64,000 bases of DNA. Source: Rheinheimera tangshanensis. Lineage in GTDB: Bacteria > Pseudomonadota > Gammaproteobacteria > Enterobacterales > Alteromonadaceae. Of the stretch, positions 36,758 to 46,240 are shown one piece after another. The position numbers and the translations under genes were made by a program. The notes under the pieces are model-generated. The model did not search any database and had not been told where the DNA came from. It saw only the letters and a list, made by a program, of their open reading frames with translations. Where the stretch lies: NCBI RefSeq assembly GCF_014645135.1, contig NZ_BMLH01000005.1, positions 62,001-126,000 on the forward strand. Direction: 5' to 3'. Positions within the stretch are counted from its first letter, which is position 1, and every line of letters starts with the position of its first letter.

Positions 36758-38098
36758 CTAGAAAGAAACCACGCTTTGTCCACGACCAATCGCATAATAA
36801 CTAAAACCTTTTTGTTTTAAACGTTCAGGGTCAAATAAATTCCGTCCGTCAAAAACTACCGGAGTTTTAAGTTGCTGCTTTAAAAAGTCAAAATCAGGCG
36901 CTTTAAATTGTTGCCACTCAGTGCAAATGATCAAAGCGTCAGCCCCTTGTAAAGCGGCCTCTTTAGTTCCACACAGCACAAAATCAGGTCTAACACCGTA
37001 AATACGCTGAGTTTCTTCCATAGCCTGAGGATCATAAGCATGAACAGTTGCACCAGCTGCCCATAATTCTTCTATTAACACCCTGCTTGAGGCTTCGCGC
37101 ATATCGTCGGTATTTGGCTTAAAACTCAGCCCCCAGACTGCAAAAGTTTTACCCGTTAAATCATCACCAAAGTGTTTTCTGACCAAAGTAGGTAATTTGT
37201 ACTTTTGCTTATTATTCACTGTTTCTACGGCTTGCAGAATTTGCGGACTATAGCCATTTTGTTCAGAGGTGCGAATAAGTGCCTGCACGTCTTTAGGGAA
37301 ACAAGAGCCTCCATAACCACAACCCGGATAAATAAAGTGATAACCGATGCGAGGGTCTGACCCTATACCTTTTCGTACAGCTTCAATATCAGCACCAAGT
37401 AACTCTGCTAAATTAGCCATTTCGTTCATAAAGGATATCTTAGTTGCCAACATGCAGTTAGCTGCATATTTAGTCAGCTCAGCACTACGAACATCCATAA
37501 AAATCATTTTGTCGTGATTGCGATTAAAAGGCTCGTACAACTCTCGAACCACCTCGGCCGGGCGTTCATTATAAGTACCGATGATAATACGATCAGGCCG
37601 CATGCAATCAGCAACAGCAGCGCCTTCTTTTAAAAACTCTGGATTTGATACTACATCAAAAGGAATATCTAAAGTGCGTCTTGCAAGCACAGCAGCAATC
37701 TGCTCCCGCACCTTATCTGCGGTACCTACAGGTACAGTGGACTTATCAATCACCACTTTATAGCTGGTCATGTAACTTGCAATGGTATCAGCCACAGCAA
37801 GTACATATTTCAGATCAGCAGAGCCATCCTCATCAGGTGGAGTACCTACGGCAATAAACTGTATTAAACCATGCTCTACACCAAAAGCTGCATCTGTAGT
37901 AAAACGTAAACGGCCAGCCTGAAAGTTACTGGTCACAAGCGGTGTCAAGCCAGGTTCGTATATCGGGATAATGCCCTGGTTTAGCTTTTCAACCCGCTCA
38001 GCATTCACATCCACACAAACAACATCATGGCCAACCTCTGCCAATACTGCAGCCTGCACCAGACCTACATAACCAATACCAAAGACTGTAACTTTCAT
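36758..38098 (-). CDS. ugd: UDP-glucose 6-dehydrogenase
   Basis: Ugd oxidises UDP-glucose to UDP-glucuronate with two NAD. It has 446 residues, the NAD motif [17 protein letters not shown] at the start, the catalytic Cys in YGGSCFPKD (~262), and the C-terminal UDP-binding domain ([17 protein letters not shown]). It points to glucuronic acid or a derivative in the polysaccharide. It is transcribed from the PGT gene side with a 76-base gap. Confidence 0.96.
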   Translation of the reverse strand: MKVTVFGIGYVGLVQAAVLAEVGHDVVCVDVNAERVEKLNQGIIPIYEPGLTPLVTSNFQAGRLRFTTDAAFGVEHGLIQFIAVGTPPDEDGSADLKYVLAVADTIASYMTSYKVVIDKSTVPVGTADKVREQIAAVLARRTLDIPFDVVSNPEFLKEGAAVADCMRPDRIIIGTYNERPAEVVRELYEPFNRNHDKMIFMDVRSAELTKYAANCMLATKISFMNEMANLAELLGADIEAVRKGIGSDPRIGYHFIYPGCGYGGSCFPKDVQALIRTSEQNGYSPQILQAVETVNNKQKYKLPTLVRKHFGDDLTGKTFAVWGLSFKPNTDDMREASSRVLIEELWAAGATVHAYDPQAMEETQRIYGVRPDFVLCGTKEAALQGADALIICTEWQQFKAPDFDFLKQQLKTPVVFDGRNLFDPERLKQKGFSYYAIGRGQSVVSF

Positions 38099-38174
38099 AG
38101 GGTTTTATTAATCCATTAGTGAGCTTGAGCCCGAGCTTAACTATCTGAGTATTAACACTAAGTGAACTTAAGCC

Positions 38175-38729
38175 TTAGCGTTTTACTCTGTCACCAGAGC
38201 CTTTACCTGCAACAGTCATAAAAATATATTTGAAATAATCTTTTATGGTCAAACTCTCTAACATTTGTTGGTCAGTTTCAGCAAGCAATACCGGCGTAGA
38301 CATATCAATTTCATTCACCTGCGCAAGGCCTGTAATACCTGGTCTGTGCCTAAAAACGCCGCGCTTTTCACGTTCAGCAATAAGTTCTTCCTGGTTAAAC
38401 AAACAAGGCCTCGGCCCTACCAGACTCATTTCACCTTTAAGCACATTCCATAACTGAGGTAATTCATCCAACTTGGTTTTACGTAAAAAGCCACCAAAAG
38501 GCGTAATAGCAGAAGCACTGGCTAAATGGCTGGCAACAGAAGCAGTATCCGGTCTCATGGTGCGAAATTTGACTAAAGTGAAAGGCTTTTTATTACGACC
38601 TACGCGTTCCTGACGAAAAATAGGAGAGCCGGTATCGAATATCCCAACAACAGTGAGTACCAGAAGTAGAGGAAAGCCAACTGCAAGTCCAATAATTGAA
38701 AACAATATATCCAGAAAACGGAGAAACAT
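38175..38729 (-). CDS. PglC/WcaJ-type initiating sugar-phosphate transferase
   Basis: The enzyme puts the first sugar phosphate on undecaprenyl phosphate and so starts repeat-unit synthesis. It has 184 residues, a hydrophobic re-entrant helix near the start (FLRFLDILFSIIGLAVGFPLLL), then the family patches RQERVGRNKKPFTLVKFRTM and KTKLDELPQLWNVLKGEM with SLVGPRP. This is the short, PglC-like form without the multi-span N-terminal region of WbaP/WcaJ. A longer frame overlaps the upstream gene; the ATG at 38729 with AAAGGA ahead is preferred. Confidence 0.92.
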   Translation of the reverse strand: MFLRFLDILFSIIGLAVGFPLLLVLTVVGIFDTGSPIFRQERVGRNKKPFTLVKFRTMRPDTASVASHLASASAITPFGGFLRKTKLDELPQLWNVLKGEMSLVGPRPCLFNQEELIAEREKRGVFRHRPGITGLAQVNEIDMSTPVLLAETDQQMLESLTIKDYFKYIFMTVAGKGSGDRVKR

Positions 38730-38736
38730 TAGAATT

Positions 38737-39675
38737 CTAATCCTTTGAAAAACATTGGTTAATTGCCTCTTGTACCGTGACAATAGGCCGCCAGTTCAAT
38801 GTGTTTTTGGTATGTTCGATATCTATTTGTAAGTTTCCACACAAGCGATCGATCATCCCTTGCTTTCCAACTACGCGAGCGGCAATTTTTAACAGACTCA
38901 CTGGCACTGGCAGTAATAACAAAGATTGTCCAGTGGCCTTGGCCATCATTCTCAGTAATGTAGTAGTAGACAGGTCATAATCATCGCTAACCAAAAATGT
39001 CTGATTTCCAGCCTGAGGAGCGTCGATACAAGTCGTAATGAGGTTCGTCAAATTGCCTAACGAAACCATGCTTCTTTTATTATTAACTGCTCCGAGTGGG
39101 AGAGGTATTCCACTTTTCACTAAAGCAGTTAACTTACCAAAATTACCAGGAGCTTTAGGTCCGTACACCAAAGGTGGACGTATAATAACAAACTCCATAC
39201 CTGTACTCTTTGCTACCTCTAGTAATCCTATTTCAGCTTCAAGCTTTGAGACCGCATAACTTTCCACTGGGGCAGGCTTATCTGTAACTTTAAAAGGTTT
39301 TAAATTAGAGATGCCGTTTACACCGATAGAGCTTAAAAAAATAAACCTCTTCACACCTGCAGCCGCTGCTTTTCTGGCTAAATCCAAAGTCAAGTGGCAA
39401 TTAACTTTTCTGAACTCTTGCAAAGGGTCTGTTAAATATTCGCTCGTCACATGAGCACGGGCAGCCAGATGGATAACTACATCACAACTATTCTTGGCAA
39501 AATAGTCCTCTGTAATATCTGAAAGATCAGCAAAAACGGTAATATCACCCGCAGTGCCGCAAGATTGGATATCTCTTACCGGCAACATTAACTTGTGCTC
39601 AGTGAATGAGCCAAGAGTTTGGGCTAAATGTTGGCCTATGAACCCTGTACTTCCGGTAATGCAAACGGTAGCCAT
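38737..39675 (-). CDS. WbpV-like NAD-dependent epimerase/reductase
   Basis: The 312 residues form an extended SDR: CITGSTGFIGQHLAQTL, HLAARAHV, FLSSIGVNG, YAVSKLEAE (Tyr, Lys) and IIRPPLVYGPKAPGNF. The GPKAPGNF pattern marks the family next to PglC-type transferases (WbpV, WreQ), which reduce UDP-4-keto-6-deoxy-GlcNAc to UDP-QuiNAc or its epimer. Its stop overlaps the ribosome-binding area of the transferase gene, so it may make the very sugar that enzyme transfers. The exact product is inferred. Confidence 0.82.
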   Translation of the reverse strand: MATVCITGSTGFIGQHLAQTLGSFTEHKLMLPVRDIQSCGTAGDITVFADLSDITEDYFAKNSCDVVIHLAARAHVTSEYLTDPLQEFRKVNCHLTLDLARKAAAAGVKRFIFLSSIGVNGISNLKPFKVTDKPAPVESYAVSKLEAEIGLLEVAKSTGMEFVIIRPPLVYGPKAPGNFGKLTALVKSGIPLPLGAVNNKRSMVSLGNLTNLITTCIDAPQAGNQTFLVSDDYDLSTTTLLRMMAKATGQSLLLLPVPVSLLKIAARVVGKQGMIDRLCGNLQIDIEHTKNTLNWRPIVTVQEAINQCFSKD

Positions 39676-39677
39676 AA

Positions 39678-40442
39678 TTAATGACCCTTTACATCTTTAG
39701 GTTTGTTAAAAAAGCTCAACAACTTAAATGGTAATTTAATAACCAGCAACGGGAACACCGTAAAAATTCCATTTTCGTTACAAGCTCTGGATATCTCCAT
39801 GTTCTGATGAATACGCCAGCGTAATCCATTGGAGCTAATCCCGCCTTCACGCATCGACACAACAATAGCCTTTACTCGCTTAGCCTTTATACCCCCGATA
39901 AAAAAACGTGCCATAAGTTCAAAATCAGCGGCAACCCTATAATTCAGCTTGTAATACCCAAATTTATCGAAAAGATTACGCCGGGCGTAAAATGTTGGAT
40001 GAGGAACCATAAAACCAAAACGCATCTTCCATTTCGCAAAACCAGCTGAACTATAAAGTCGGGAGATTACCGCTGAGTTGTCTTGCTTTACGTAGACCAG
40101 ATCTGCATAGACAGCATCTACATCAGGGATAAAACCTGACACTATATGAGCGATGCTCTGATTCGAAGTAAAAAAATCATCCGAATTAAGTATGCCTACA
40201 ACATCACCAGTAGCAGCTTTGATACCTTTATTCATGGCATCGTAAATACCTTTATCCGGTTCGCTGATCACAGTTGCAATGCGATCACTGTACTCATTCA
40301 CAATGCTCAAGGTATTATCTTTTGAGGCACCATCAACAATGATATATTCGATATCAGCATAATCCTGCGCCAATACAGATTCGATGGTATCGCGGATAGT
40401 GGCCGCACTGTTATAGCAGACGGTAACAATAGAAACTTTCAT
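39678..40442 (-). CDS. Glycosyltransferase family 2
   Basis: The 254 residues form a GT-A fold typical of inverting family 2 enzymes: SIVTVCYNSAATIRDTIESV at the start, the nucleotide-binding IIVDGASKDNT, the metal motif LNSDDFF, and GIYDAMNKGI. It is of the WcaA/WbbD-like kind often found in capsule and colanic acid loci. Donor and acceptor cannot be read from the sequence. It sits two bases from both neighbours, inside the operon. Confidence 0.9.
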   Translation of the reverse strand: MKVSIVTVCYNSAATIRDTIESVLAQDYADIEYIIVDGASKDNTLSIVNEYSDRIATVISEPDKGIYDAMNKGIKAATGDVVGILNSDDFFTSNQSIAHIVSGFIPDVDAVYADLVYVKQDNSAVISRLYSSAGFAKWKMRFGFMVPHPTFYARRNLFDKFGYYKLNYRVAADFELMARFFIGGIKAKRVKAIVVSMREGGISSNGLRWRIHQNMEISRACNENGIFTVFPLLVIKLPFKLLSFFNKPKDVKGH

Positions 40443-40443
40443 C

Positions 40444-41859
40444 TCAGTTCAGTAATCCCTTCACAGCGTTAAGTATCACTTGTACCAGCTCTTGTGCCGC
40501 AGCTTGTCCTGTAGACTCAGCATAACAGCGTAGCTCAGGCGCATTGCCCGACGGACGCAAATGCACTATATCACCATCGACAAACTGTATCCGTAATCCG
40601 TCAGTCTGATCCAAACGTTGTATCTGTCGCGCCCCCTGCCCCAACTGCTCAAGTAATTCTTTCGGAGACAAGGCAGCTTTGGCTAAAAAGTCTTTACTCC
40701 ACTGAGTTGGAACCTGCTGCAAACGATCACTAGCTGTGTAACGTTGCGGCAAAGCCTCTGTTAACCTAGACAATGGCTGCTCGCCAGCTAACGCAAGTAA
40801 TGCCAAACCTGGCAATAAAGCATCGCGGGTTGGCAAAGCTCTAAGTATTTGCCCTGAGAGATTAACATCAGAACCAAGTAAGAACCCGCCATTGGCTTCA
40901 AAGCCAGCTACAGAACCGCTTAATTCAGCAAAAGCAGCAATAACGTATGGAGAACCAATTTTAGTCCGTATTACCTTAGAAAATATTCCAGCTTGCTCTA
41001 TTGCCGTATTACAGCTAACCGGTACAGCCAAAGACTTAACACCTAAAGCCTTAGCACAAAGCAATCCAACTATATCACCACGCAACCATTGGCCTTTTTC
41101 GTCAGCGATCAAAGGACGATCGCCATCACCATCAGTAGAAAAAATGGCATCAAAACCATACTGCTTTGACCAATCCAGGCCTTTTTGCTGATCTGCTTCT
41201 GTCACAGCTTCGGTATCGATAGGAACAAAAGTGTTTGTCCGCTCTAATGAGGTCACTTCAGCGCCTAATTTCGTAAAGACCGTTTTGTACAGGTCTCGTC
41301 CTGCACTAGAATGTTCGTAGATACCAATACGTTTGCCAGCCAACATCTGCATTGGGTAGATATCTAAATAGCGTTGAATATAGTTATCAGATGCGACAGA
41401 ACTGGTGGCAGGCAACGCCGATACAGACCTAACCAGCTCATCTGAGACGGTCAGAATTGCTTGCTCGTCTTCCTTGCTGATTTCGCCATCAGGTCGATAA
41501 AACTTTAAGCCATTACGGTCGAATGGAATATGGCTACCCGTTACCATTATTGCAGGCACTTTGTCCTGCATAGCCTGATAGGCCAATGCAGGAGTTGGTA
41601 ACACACCATAATAATCAACAGAATAACCCATTGATTCTAAAACACCGGCACAAGCAGCAGCCATTTGCGAGCTGCTAGGTCTGTTATCAATACCTATGGC
41701 AATGCGCTTAAAACTAAAAGAGCGTTGCATCACGCTGACAAAACTTTGGGCAAAGGCGGCGCAGGCTTGATCGGTAAAGTCGGATACCAGCCCTCTGGCA
41801 CCACTGGTGCCAAAAGCGATATTACTCTGTGCAATAATCTGTTCTAAAGCTGATGACAT
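40444..41859 (-). CDS. manB: Phosphomannomutase
   Basis: ManB (CpsG) converts mannose-6-phosphate to mannose-1-phosphate for GDP-mannose synthesis. It has 471 residues. The phosphoserine loop is TGSHIPFDRNG (Ser-His where most have SHNP), the metal loop STDGDGDRPL, the sugar-binding FEANGGFLLG and the phosphate-binding RPSGNAPELR. It follows manC by three bases and so forms a manC-manB pair that feeds gmd-fcl. Phosphoglucomutase activity is possible too. Confidence 0.92.
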   Translation of the reverse strand: MSSALEQIIAQSNIAFGTSGARGLVSDFTDQACAAFAQSFVSVMQRSFSFKRIAIGIDNRPSSSQMAAACAGVLESMGYSVDYYGVLPTPALAYQAMQDKVPAIMVTGSHIPFDRNGLKFYRPDGEISKEDEQAILTVSDELVRSVSALPATSSVASDNYIQRYLDIYPMQMLAGKRIGIYEHSSAGRDLYKTVFTKLGAEVTSLERTNTFVPIDTEAVTEADQQKGLDWSKQYGFDAIFSTDGDGDRPLIADEKGQWLRGDIVGLLCAKALGVKSLAVPVSCNTAIEQAGIFSKVIRTKIGSPYVIAAFAELSGSVAGFEANGGFLLGSDVNLSGQILRALPTRDALLPGLALLALAGEQPLSRLTEALPQRYTASDRLQQVPTQWSKDFLAKAALSPKELLEQLGQGARQIQRLDQTDGLRIQFVDGDIVHLRPSGNAPELRCYAESTGQAAAQELVQVILNAVKGLLN

Positions 41860-41862
41860 GAA

Positions 41863-43266
41863 TTAAGCCCTGCCATAGCGGTCAGAGAAACGGACAATAT
41901 CATCTTCACCCAGATAAGAACCTGATTGTACTTCAATTAATTCCAATGGGATTTTACCTGGGTTTTCCAGTGCATGTATTGCGCCCAGTGGGATATAAAT
42001 AGATTCGTTTTCTGACATCAGTGTATCTTTGCCATCTACAGTTACATTGGCTGTACCGGATACAACAATCCAGTGTTCAGCTCTGTGGTGGTGCATCTGA
42101 ATAGATAATTTCTCGCCTGGTTTTACAGTAATGCGCTTCACCTGATAACGGGAACCATTGTCGATGGAGTCATATTTACCCCAAGGGCGATACACTTCAC
42201 GATGAATTCTATGCTCGGTGCGACCTGCGCTTTTTAATTGCTGAACAATAGACTTCACGTCCTGCACTTTATCTTTAGCTGCAACCAGTACTGCATCTTT
42301 GGTTTGAACTACAATAATATTTTCAAGGCCTACTGTAGCCACAAGCCCAGTCTCAGCGAATACGTAGTTGTCTTTACTGGCAACGCTTAACACATCACCT
42401 TTATGCACATTATTGTTTTCATCTTTTGCTGTCACATCCCATAGAGAAGACCACGAACCTACATCGCTCCAGCCAGCATTTAATGGTACGACGACAGCCT
42501 TGGTTGTTTTTTCCATTACTGCATAATCAATAGAATCATCCGGGCAAGCTAAGAACGCTTCTTTATTTACACGGATAAAGTCCAGATCAGGATCAACTTC
42601 GGCCATTGCTTGTTCACAGGCAGAATAGATATCCGGACGATGCTTTTTCAGTTCAGCAAGATAAACACTTGCCTTGAACATAAACATGCCACTATTCCAG
42701 TAGTACTCGCCAGAAGAAACATAGCTTTTCGCTGTCTCCAAATCAGGCTTTTCAACAAATTGCTGAACACTGTAAGCACCTGATTTCTCGACGCCTCTCT
42801 TTATATAGCCGTAGCCAGTCTCAGGACCTGAAGCGACAATACCGAAAGTAACCAGATTATCTGCTGCTACAAATTCTGACGCCTGAGCCACAACCTGCCG
42901 GAATTCCTGACTATCAGAAATGATATGATCGGCAGCCAGAACTAATAAAAGAGGATCCTGACCTTTCTTAATCGCAGTCATTGCCGCCAGCGCTATTGCA
43001 GGAGCTGTGTTACGACCAACAGGTTCCAGAATGATATTGTGATCAAGCTGGTTGATTTGACGCATTTGCTCAGCCGCAATAAACCGGTGCTCTTCATTAC
43101 AAATCACTAACGGAGGTAAAGCATCCAAACCTTGCAGGCGTTGAACTGTGGCTTGAAGCATAGTAGTGTCGCCGTCCAGTTTTAGGAACTGTTTTGGCAT
43201 TAGATCACGTGACAAAGGCCACAAACGACTACCGGTACCACCACATAAAATAATAGGAAGAATCAT
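41863..43266 (-). CDS. manC: Mannose-1-phosphate guanylyltransferase/mannose-6-phosphate isomerase
   Basis: This is the bifunctional type II enzyme that makes GDP-mannose and can isomerise fructose-6-phosphate. It has 467 residues, the signature [20 protein letters not shown], the catalytic FVEKPD, and a C-terminal cupin isomerase domain ([32 protein letters not shown]-like). It is upstream of manB in the same operon. GDP-mannose then goes to gmd/fcl for GDP-fucose, or directly to a mannosyltransferase. Confidence 0.95.
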   Translation of the reverse strand: MILPIILCGGTGSRLWPLSRDLMPKQFLKLDGDTTMLQATVQRLQGLDALPPLVICNEEHRFIAAEQMRQINQLDHNIILEPVGRNTAPAIALAAMTAIKKGQDPLLLVLAADHIISDSQEFRQVVAQASEFVAADNLVTFGIVASGPETGYGYIKRGVEKSGAYSVQQFVEKPDLETAKSYVSSGEYYWNSGMFMFKASVYLAELKKHRPDIYSACEQAMAEVDPDLDFIRVNKEAFLACPDDSIDYAVMEKTTKAVVVPLNAGWSDVGSWSSLWDVTAKDENNNVHKGDVLSVASKDNYVFAETGLVATVGLENIIVVQTKDAVLVAAKDKVQDVKSIVQQLKSAGRTEHRIHREVYRPWGKYDSIDNGSRYQVKRITVKPGEKLSIQMHHHRAEHWIVVSGTANVTVDGKDTLMSENESIYIPLGAIHALENPGKIPLELIEVQSGSYLGEDDIVRFSDRYGRA

Positions 43267-43285
43267 AAGACCTCTGATATATAAA

Positions 43286-44317
43286 CTAAATGAAAAATTT
43301 GGATATAACTGATTTCAACGCATCGGAGTGACGTTCGTAGGAAAAATATTCTTTTATCCTTTTTGAAGCTCTCTCGCCTAAAAGTCTCCTTTTCTCATTA
43401 TTCTCAACAAGTTCTGTCAATTTTCTAGTTATATCATCAACTGAAAGAGGATCCGCATAAATGGCGCAATCTCCAGCAACCTCGCTGGTAGCACCATTAT
43501 CACTTGTCAACACCGCACAGCCGCACGCTAGGGCTTCAGCTATAGCAACACCAAACCCTTCATATCGCGTTGGTGATAAAAATATATCCGTATTTTGCAG
43601 AAGAGAAATCTTACACTCTTCTTTGATGTGCCCCAAAATACGAACATTGTTTCCATACTCTAGGGAAGAAACAAAATCAACGAATTCCTGGTATCCGGTG
43701 CCTGGACGACCAGCTATGTTGAGAATTATAGGATATCCGAGCTTAGAAACCTCATTGAATGCCTGTACAGCTTCCCTTATACATTTTCGTTCAATGTTGT
43801 ATGTTTCCAACCAACTAATAATCGTAATATTGATAGTAGAATTAGTTTCAGGACGAATACCATCTGGGTGATACTTATCGATATCTATACCGTGATGAAC
43901 TACAAATGGATTGTTAACTGATAAATTAGTCACAACATCTCTAAACTCGTAGTTAGACACGAATATATTAGCGTGAGCTAATTTTAGGGCCGACTTAACC
44001 AAAAACTTATACAAGACAGAATTTCTAACAAAATCAGTCCCTTGCATAAGCGGCGTTGAGTAATGAAAAGCTCCTGCGACAACAACTTTTCGTTGTGTTA
44101 ATCGACTCCAAATTATTGGAAAAAGTGAGTAAGACCACCACCAAACATAACAAAAATCGTATTTAGTAAAGAAAAAGTCGCGATACTTATTTGTAATGCA
44201 AACTTCAAATCCCATATCCTCAAGCGCACGAACATCTTGCTCATAAAAAGAGATATCTTTAATGAGAGATACTTTGTCCACATGCGCATAAAATAACACT
44301 ACTTTCCGTTTAGCCAC
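43286..44317 (-). CDS. Glycosyltransferase family 4
   Basis: The 343 residues form a GT-B fold: an N-terminal domain with aromatic-rich start ([14 protein letters not shown]) and a C-terminal nucleotide-binding domain with the retaining E-x7-E motif [19 protein letters not shown]. The start is a GTG at 44317 whose ribosome binding site GGAG lies in the degenerate palindromic-repeat remnant. It overlaps the Wzy-like gene by 19 bases. The sugar moved is unknown. Confidence 0.88.
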   Translation of the reverse strand: MAKRKVVLFYAHVDKVSLIKDISFYEQDVRALEDMGFEVCITNKYRDFFFTKYDFCYVWWWSYSLFPIIWSRLTQRKVVVAGAFHYSTPLMQGTDFVRNSVLYKFLVKSALKLAHANIFVSNYEFRDVVTNLSVNNPFVVHHGIDIDKYHPDGIRPETNSTINITIISWLETYNIERKCIREAVQAFNEVSKLGYPIILNIAGRPGTGYQEFVDFVSSLEYGNNVRILGHIKEECKISLLQNTDIFLSPTRYEGFGVAIAEALACGCAVLTSDNGATSEVAGDCAIYADPLSVDDITRKLTELVENNEKRRLLGERASKRIKEYFSYERHSDALKSVISKFFI

Positions 44318-45249
44318 TGATCTGACTCCATATAAATATCAGGGTAAATTGCCCATCCGTAAAATCCAAAAGTAAGCGAATTGAGCGCAACATAAAATAC
44401 TACAAAAAGTCTCGCAAAACCATTGCCATAATTATACACATAATACAAACCTAGCAAGACAAACATCGTAGCGACTCGCGACATAACTTCAAAATCCAAC
44501 ATTCCAAACTTGACTATATTAGCCGCAAGAAATAACGAGAGTGCAATAGAATAAGATTTGTTGTCGTAGACCATTGATTTACCCAAAACAAAAAATGCAA
44601 TAGGCAATACTGTATACTTTGCAACATTCGTAATGCTGAAGTCGTTAGTGGATTCAAGATATCTTGAGTAGTTGACACCAAACGATGAAATGAAATCAAA
44701 AAAATAACCTTTTGCAAAAATAAAAAAAGAAACAAAGGAAAAAACAGAAAATATAAAGAGTCGACGATTCAAAATAAAAAACGAATAGACAGGAAGAGTC
44801 GAGTAGTGAGTTAGCAACGGAAATCCATATCTAAAAAAAGACCTAGAATTAGCGACCAATAACGATAAAAGCATCGCTGCAAAGAAAAACCGAGGAGACA
44901 CAACACCAAGAGGAGATAAAAAAAGCAGCGCAAGGAAATTATAGTTGTTATCGCCAAAAGTTCTACACACGAAATAAACTAAGAAAAAGACACTCCCTAA
45001 AAAAAACTCTGGCTCGACAACCCCATTTAAAATATACATTACAAGAACAAAAAGAGGTTCGAAAAGACCATAGACCTGGGTACTATAATACAATTGATAA
45101 TTTGCATGATCAAAATTGTCTGATTGAGAGAAAACAAAAATCATTAAAAAAACTAATATAGCGAAAATATCAGTAAAACCTCTGCTTAACTTTTTAAGAG
45201 CAAAAATACAAAAAACAGCTAAAACCAATATGAAAATATAATAAGTCAT
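44299..45249 (-). CDS. wzy: Wzy-like polysaccharide polymerase (EpsG-like)
   Basis: The 316-residue, very hydrophobic protein has about ten membrane segments and a larger loop near residues 40-60 (SQSDNFDHANYQLYYS), as in EpsG/Wzy polymerases that join repeat units in the periplasm. It is the only such protein in the locus besides Wzx, which supports the call. Its last residues ([11 protein letters not shown]) run through the repeat remnant. It overlaps both neighbours. Strongly AT-rich. Confidence 0.78.
   Translation of the reverse strand: MTYYIFILVLAVFCIFALKKLSRGFTDIFAILVFLMIFVFSQSDNFDHANYQLYYSTQVYGLFEPLFVLVMYILNGVVEPEFFLGSVFFLVYFVCRTFGDNNYNFLALLFLSPLGVVSPRFFFAAMLLSLLVANSRSFFRYGFPLLTHYSTLPVYSFFILNRRLFIFSVFSFVSFFIFAKGYFFDFISSFGVNYSRYLESTNDFSITNVAKYTVLPIAFFVLGKSMVYDNKSYSIALSLFLAANIVKFGMLDFEVMSRVATMFVLLGLYYVYNYGNGFARLFVVFYVALNSLTFGFYGWAIYPDIYMESDQWLNGK
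44316..44334. repeat. Degenerate remnant of the palindromic repeat
   Basis: CTGATCTGACTCCATAT differs from the half copy at 27815-27831 at only two of the shared core positions. On the minus strand it reads ATGGAGTCAGATCAG; the GGAG, a one-base change from GGGG, is placed eight bases before the GTG start of the next glycosyltransferase. It lies, like the other half copy, at the end of one gene and the start of the next. Confidence 0.5.
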
Positions 45250-46154
45250 CAGAACCCTAGCCTTTTAATTAAGCTCCGAATAACTGCATTCAAGAATAAC
45301 CTAACAAAACCAGCAAAGTTCCTCTTAATAATTCTAGGATAAATATCAGCTTCAAGCCGCTTAGCTACCTTATAAATAGATTTGGCATTGTTGATATATA
45401 TATAGCTACTTGCACCACCTGTAAGATAAGACGAAACAACCTTATTGACCTTTACGATTCCGCCTCTAGATATGCGAGTGTACATAAAGTGTAAATCAGC
45501 ATGAATGCCCAAACTAGTATCGAAACTAAGATACTCATCTTTCTTAAAAACAAACCCCTGATGGTGCAAAGGAAAACTAAGAAAATCTTTGTCTGCGTTT
45601 GGAACCTGGCAAACATGTTTCCGCTTTGAATGATTTCTAAAGTCCTCCCTCTCCACATCAAACAAGAGGTTTCTCGCGCCTTCTGATTCAGCTGCTGCAA
45701 AAGCAACACAAGTTACATCAAGTAACCTGTCGTCAGCACCGATTATTAAAACCCATGCTCCAGGCGACGCTAGAGAAATCGCTTTGTTCATTGCATCATA
45801 AATACCGCGATCACCTTCACTAACCCAGTAATCTATAACGTGTTCGTATCTATGAATGATGTCCAAAGTGCCATCTTTCGAGCCACCATCAACAATTATG
45901 TATTCAATATTGTCATATACTTGATTAGTAACACTGAGGATACTTTCTTCCAAGTATTTTTCGCCATTATAAACAACAGTAATAATTGATATTAAAGGTT
46001 TCACACCAGAGCCGAACTTAGTGATCCCTTTTGTACGAAGACCGCCTTCCCCCTTACGACTAACACTTATAGGTAGTGTCGAAAGAAATAAATTGCCGTC
46101 CCCACAATACCCACAGGCTTTATTTTCATGAAGACAATCAAAATTGTTAGACAT
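45249..46154 (-). CDS. Glycosyltransferase family 2 with Cys-containing N-terminus
   Basis: The 301 residues have a GT-A domain from ~55 (SIITVVYNGEKYLEESILSV, IIVDGGSKDGT, GDRGIYDAMNKAI, the DxD-like IGADDRL). About 50 extra residues come first, with CLHENKACGYCGDG (Cys6, 14, 17), an uncommon start that could bind a metal. Its closest kin in the locus is the family 2 enzyme at 39678-40442. It overlaps the Wzy-like gene (TGATG). Confidence 0.86.
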   Translation of the reverse strand: MSNNFDCLHENKACGYCGDGNLFLSTLPISVSRKGEGGLRTKGITKFGSGVKPLISIITVVYNGEKYLEESILSVTNQVYDNIEYIIVDGGSKDGTLDIIHRYEHVIDYWVSEGDRGIYDAMNKAISLASPGAWVLIIGADDRLLDVTCVAFAAAESEGARNLLFDVEREDFRNHSKRKHVCQVPNADKDFLSFPLHHQGFVFKKDEYLSFDTSLGIHADLHFMYTRISRGGIVKVNKVVSSYLTGGASSYIYINNAKSIYKVAKRLEADIYPRIIKRNFAGFVRLFLNAVIRSLIKRLGF

Positions 46155-46240
46155 AGCAACCTCAAATAACGTAAACCTGCGTTAACCAGTAGCAGATAGT
46201 TAAAATCCTAAAAACGCAAGCTCAAAAATATATTCTTTAA

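Noticed and set aside
37350-37366. GGGTCTGACCCT inside ugd, resembling the palindromic-repeat core
   Set aside because: It lies in conserved coding sequence ([10 protein letters not shown]) and shares only a short stretch with the repeat; chance match.
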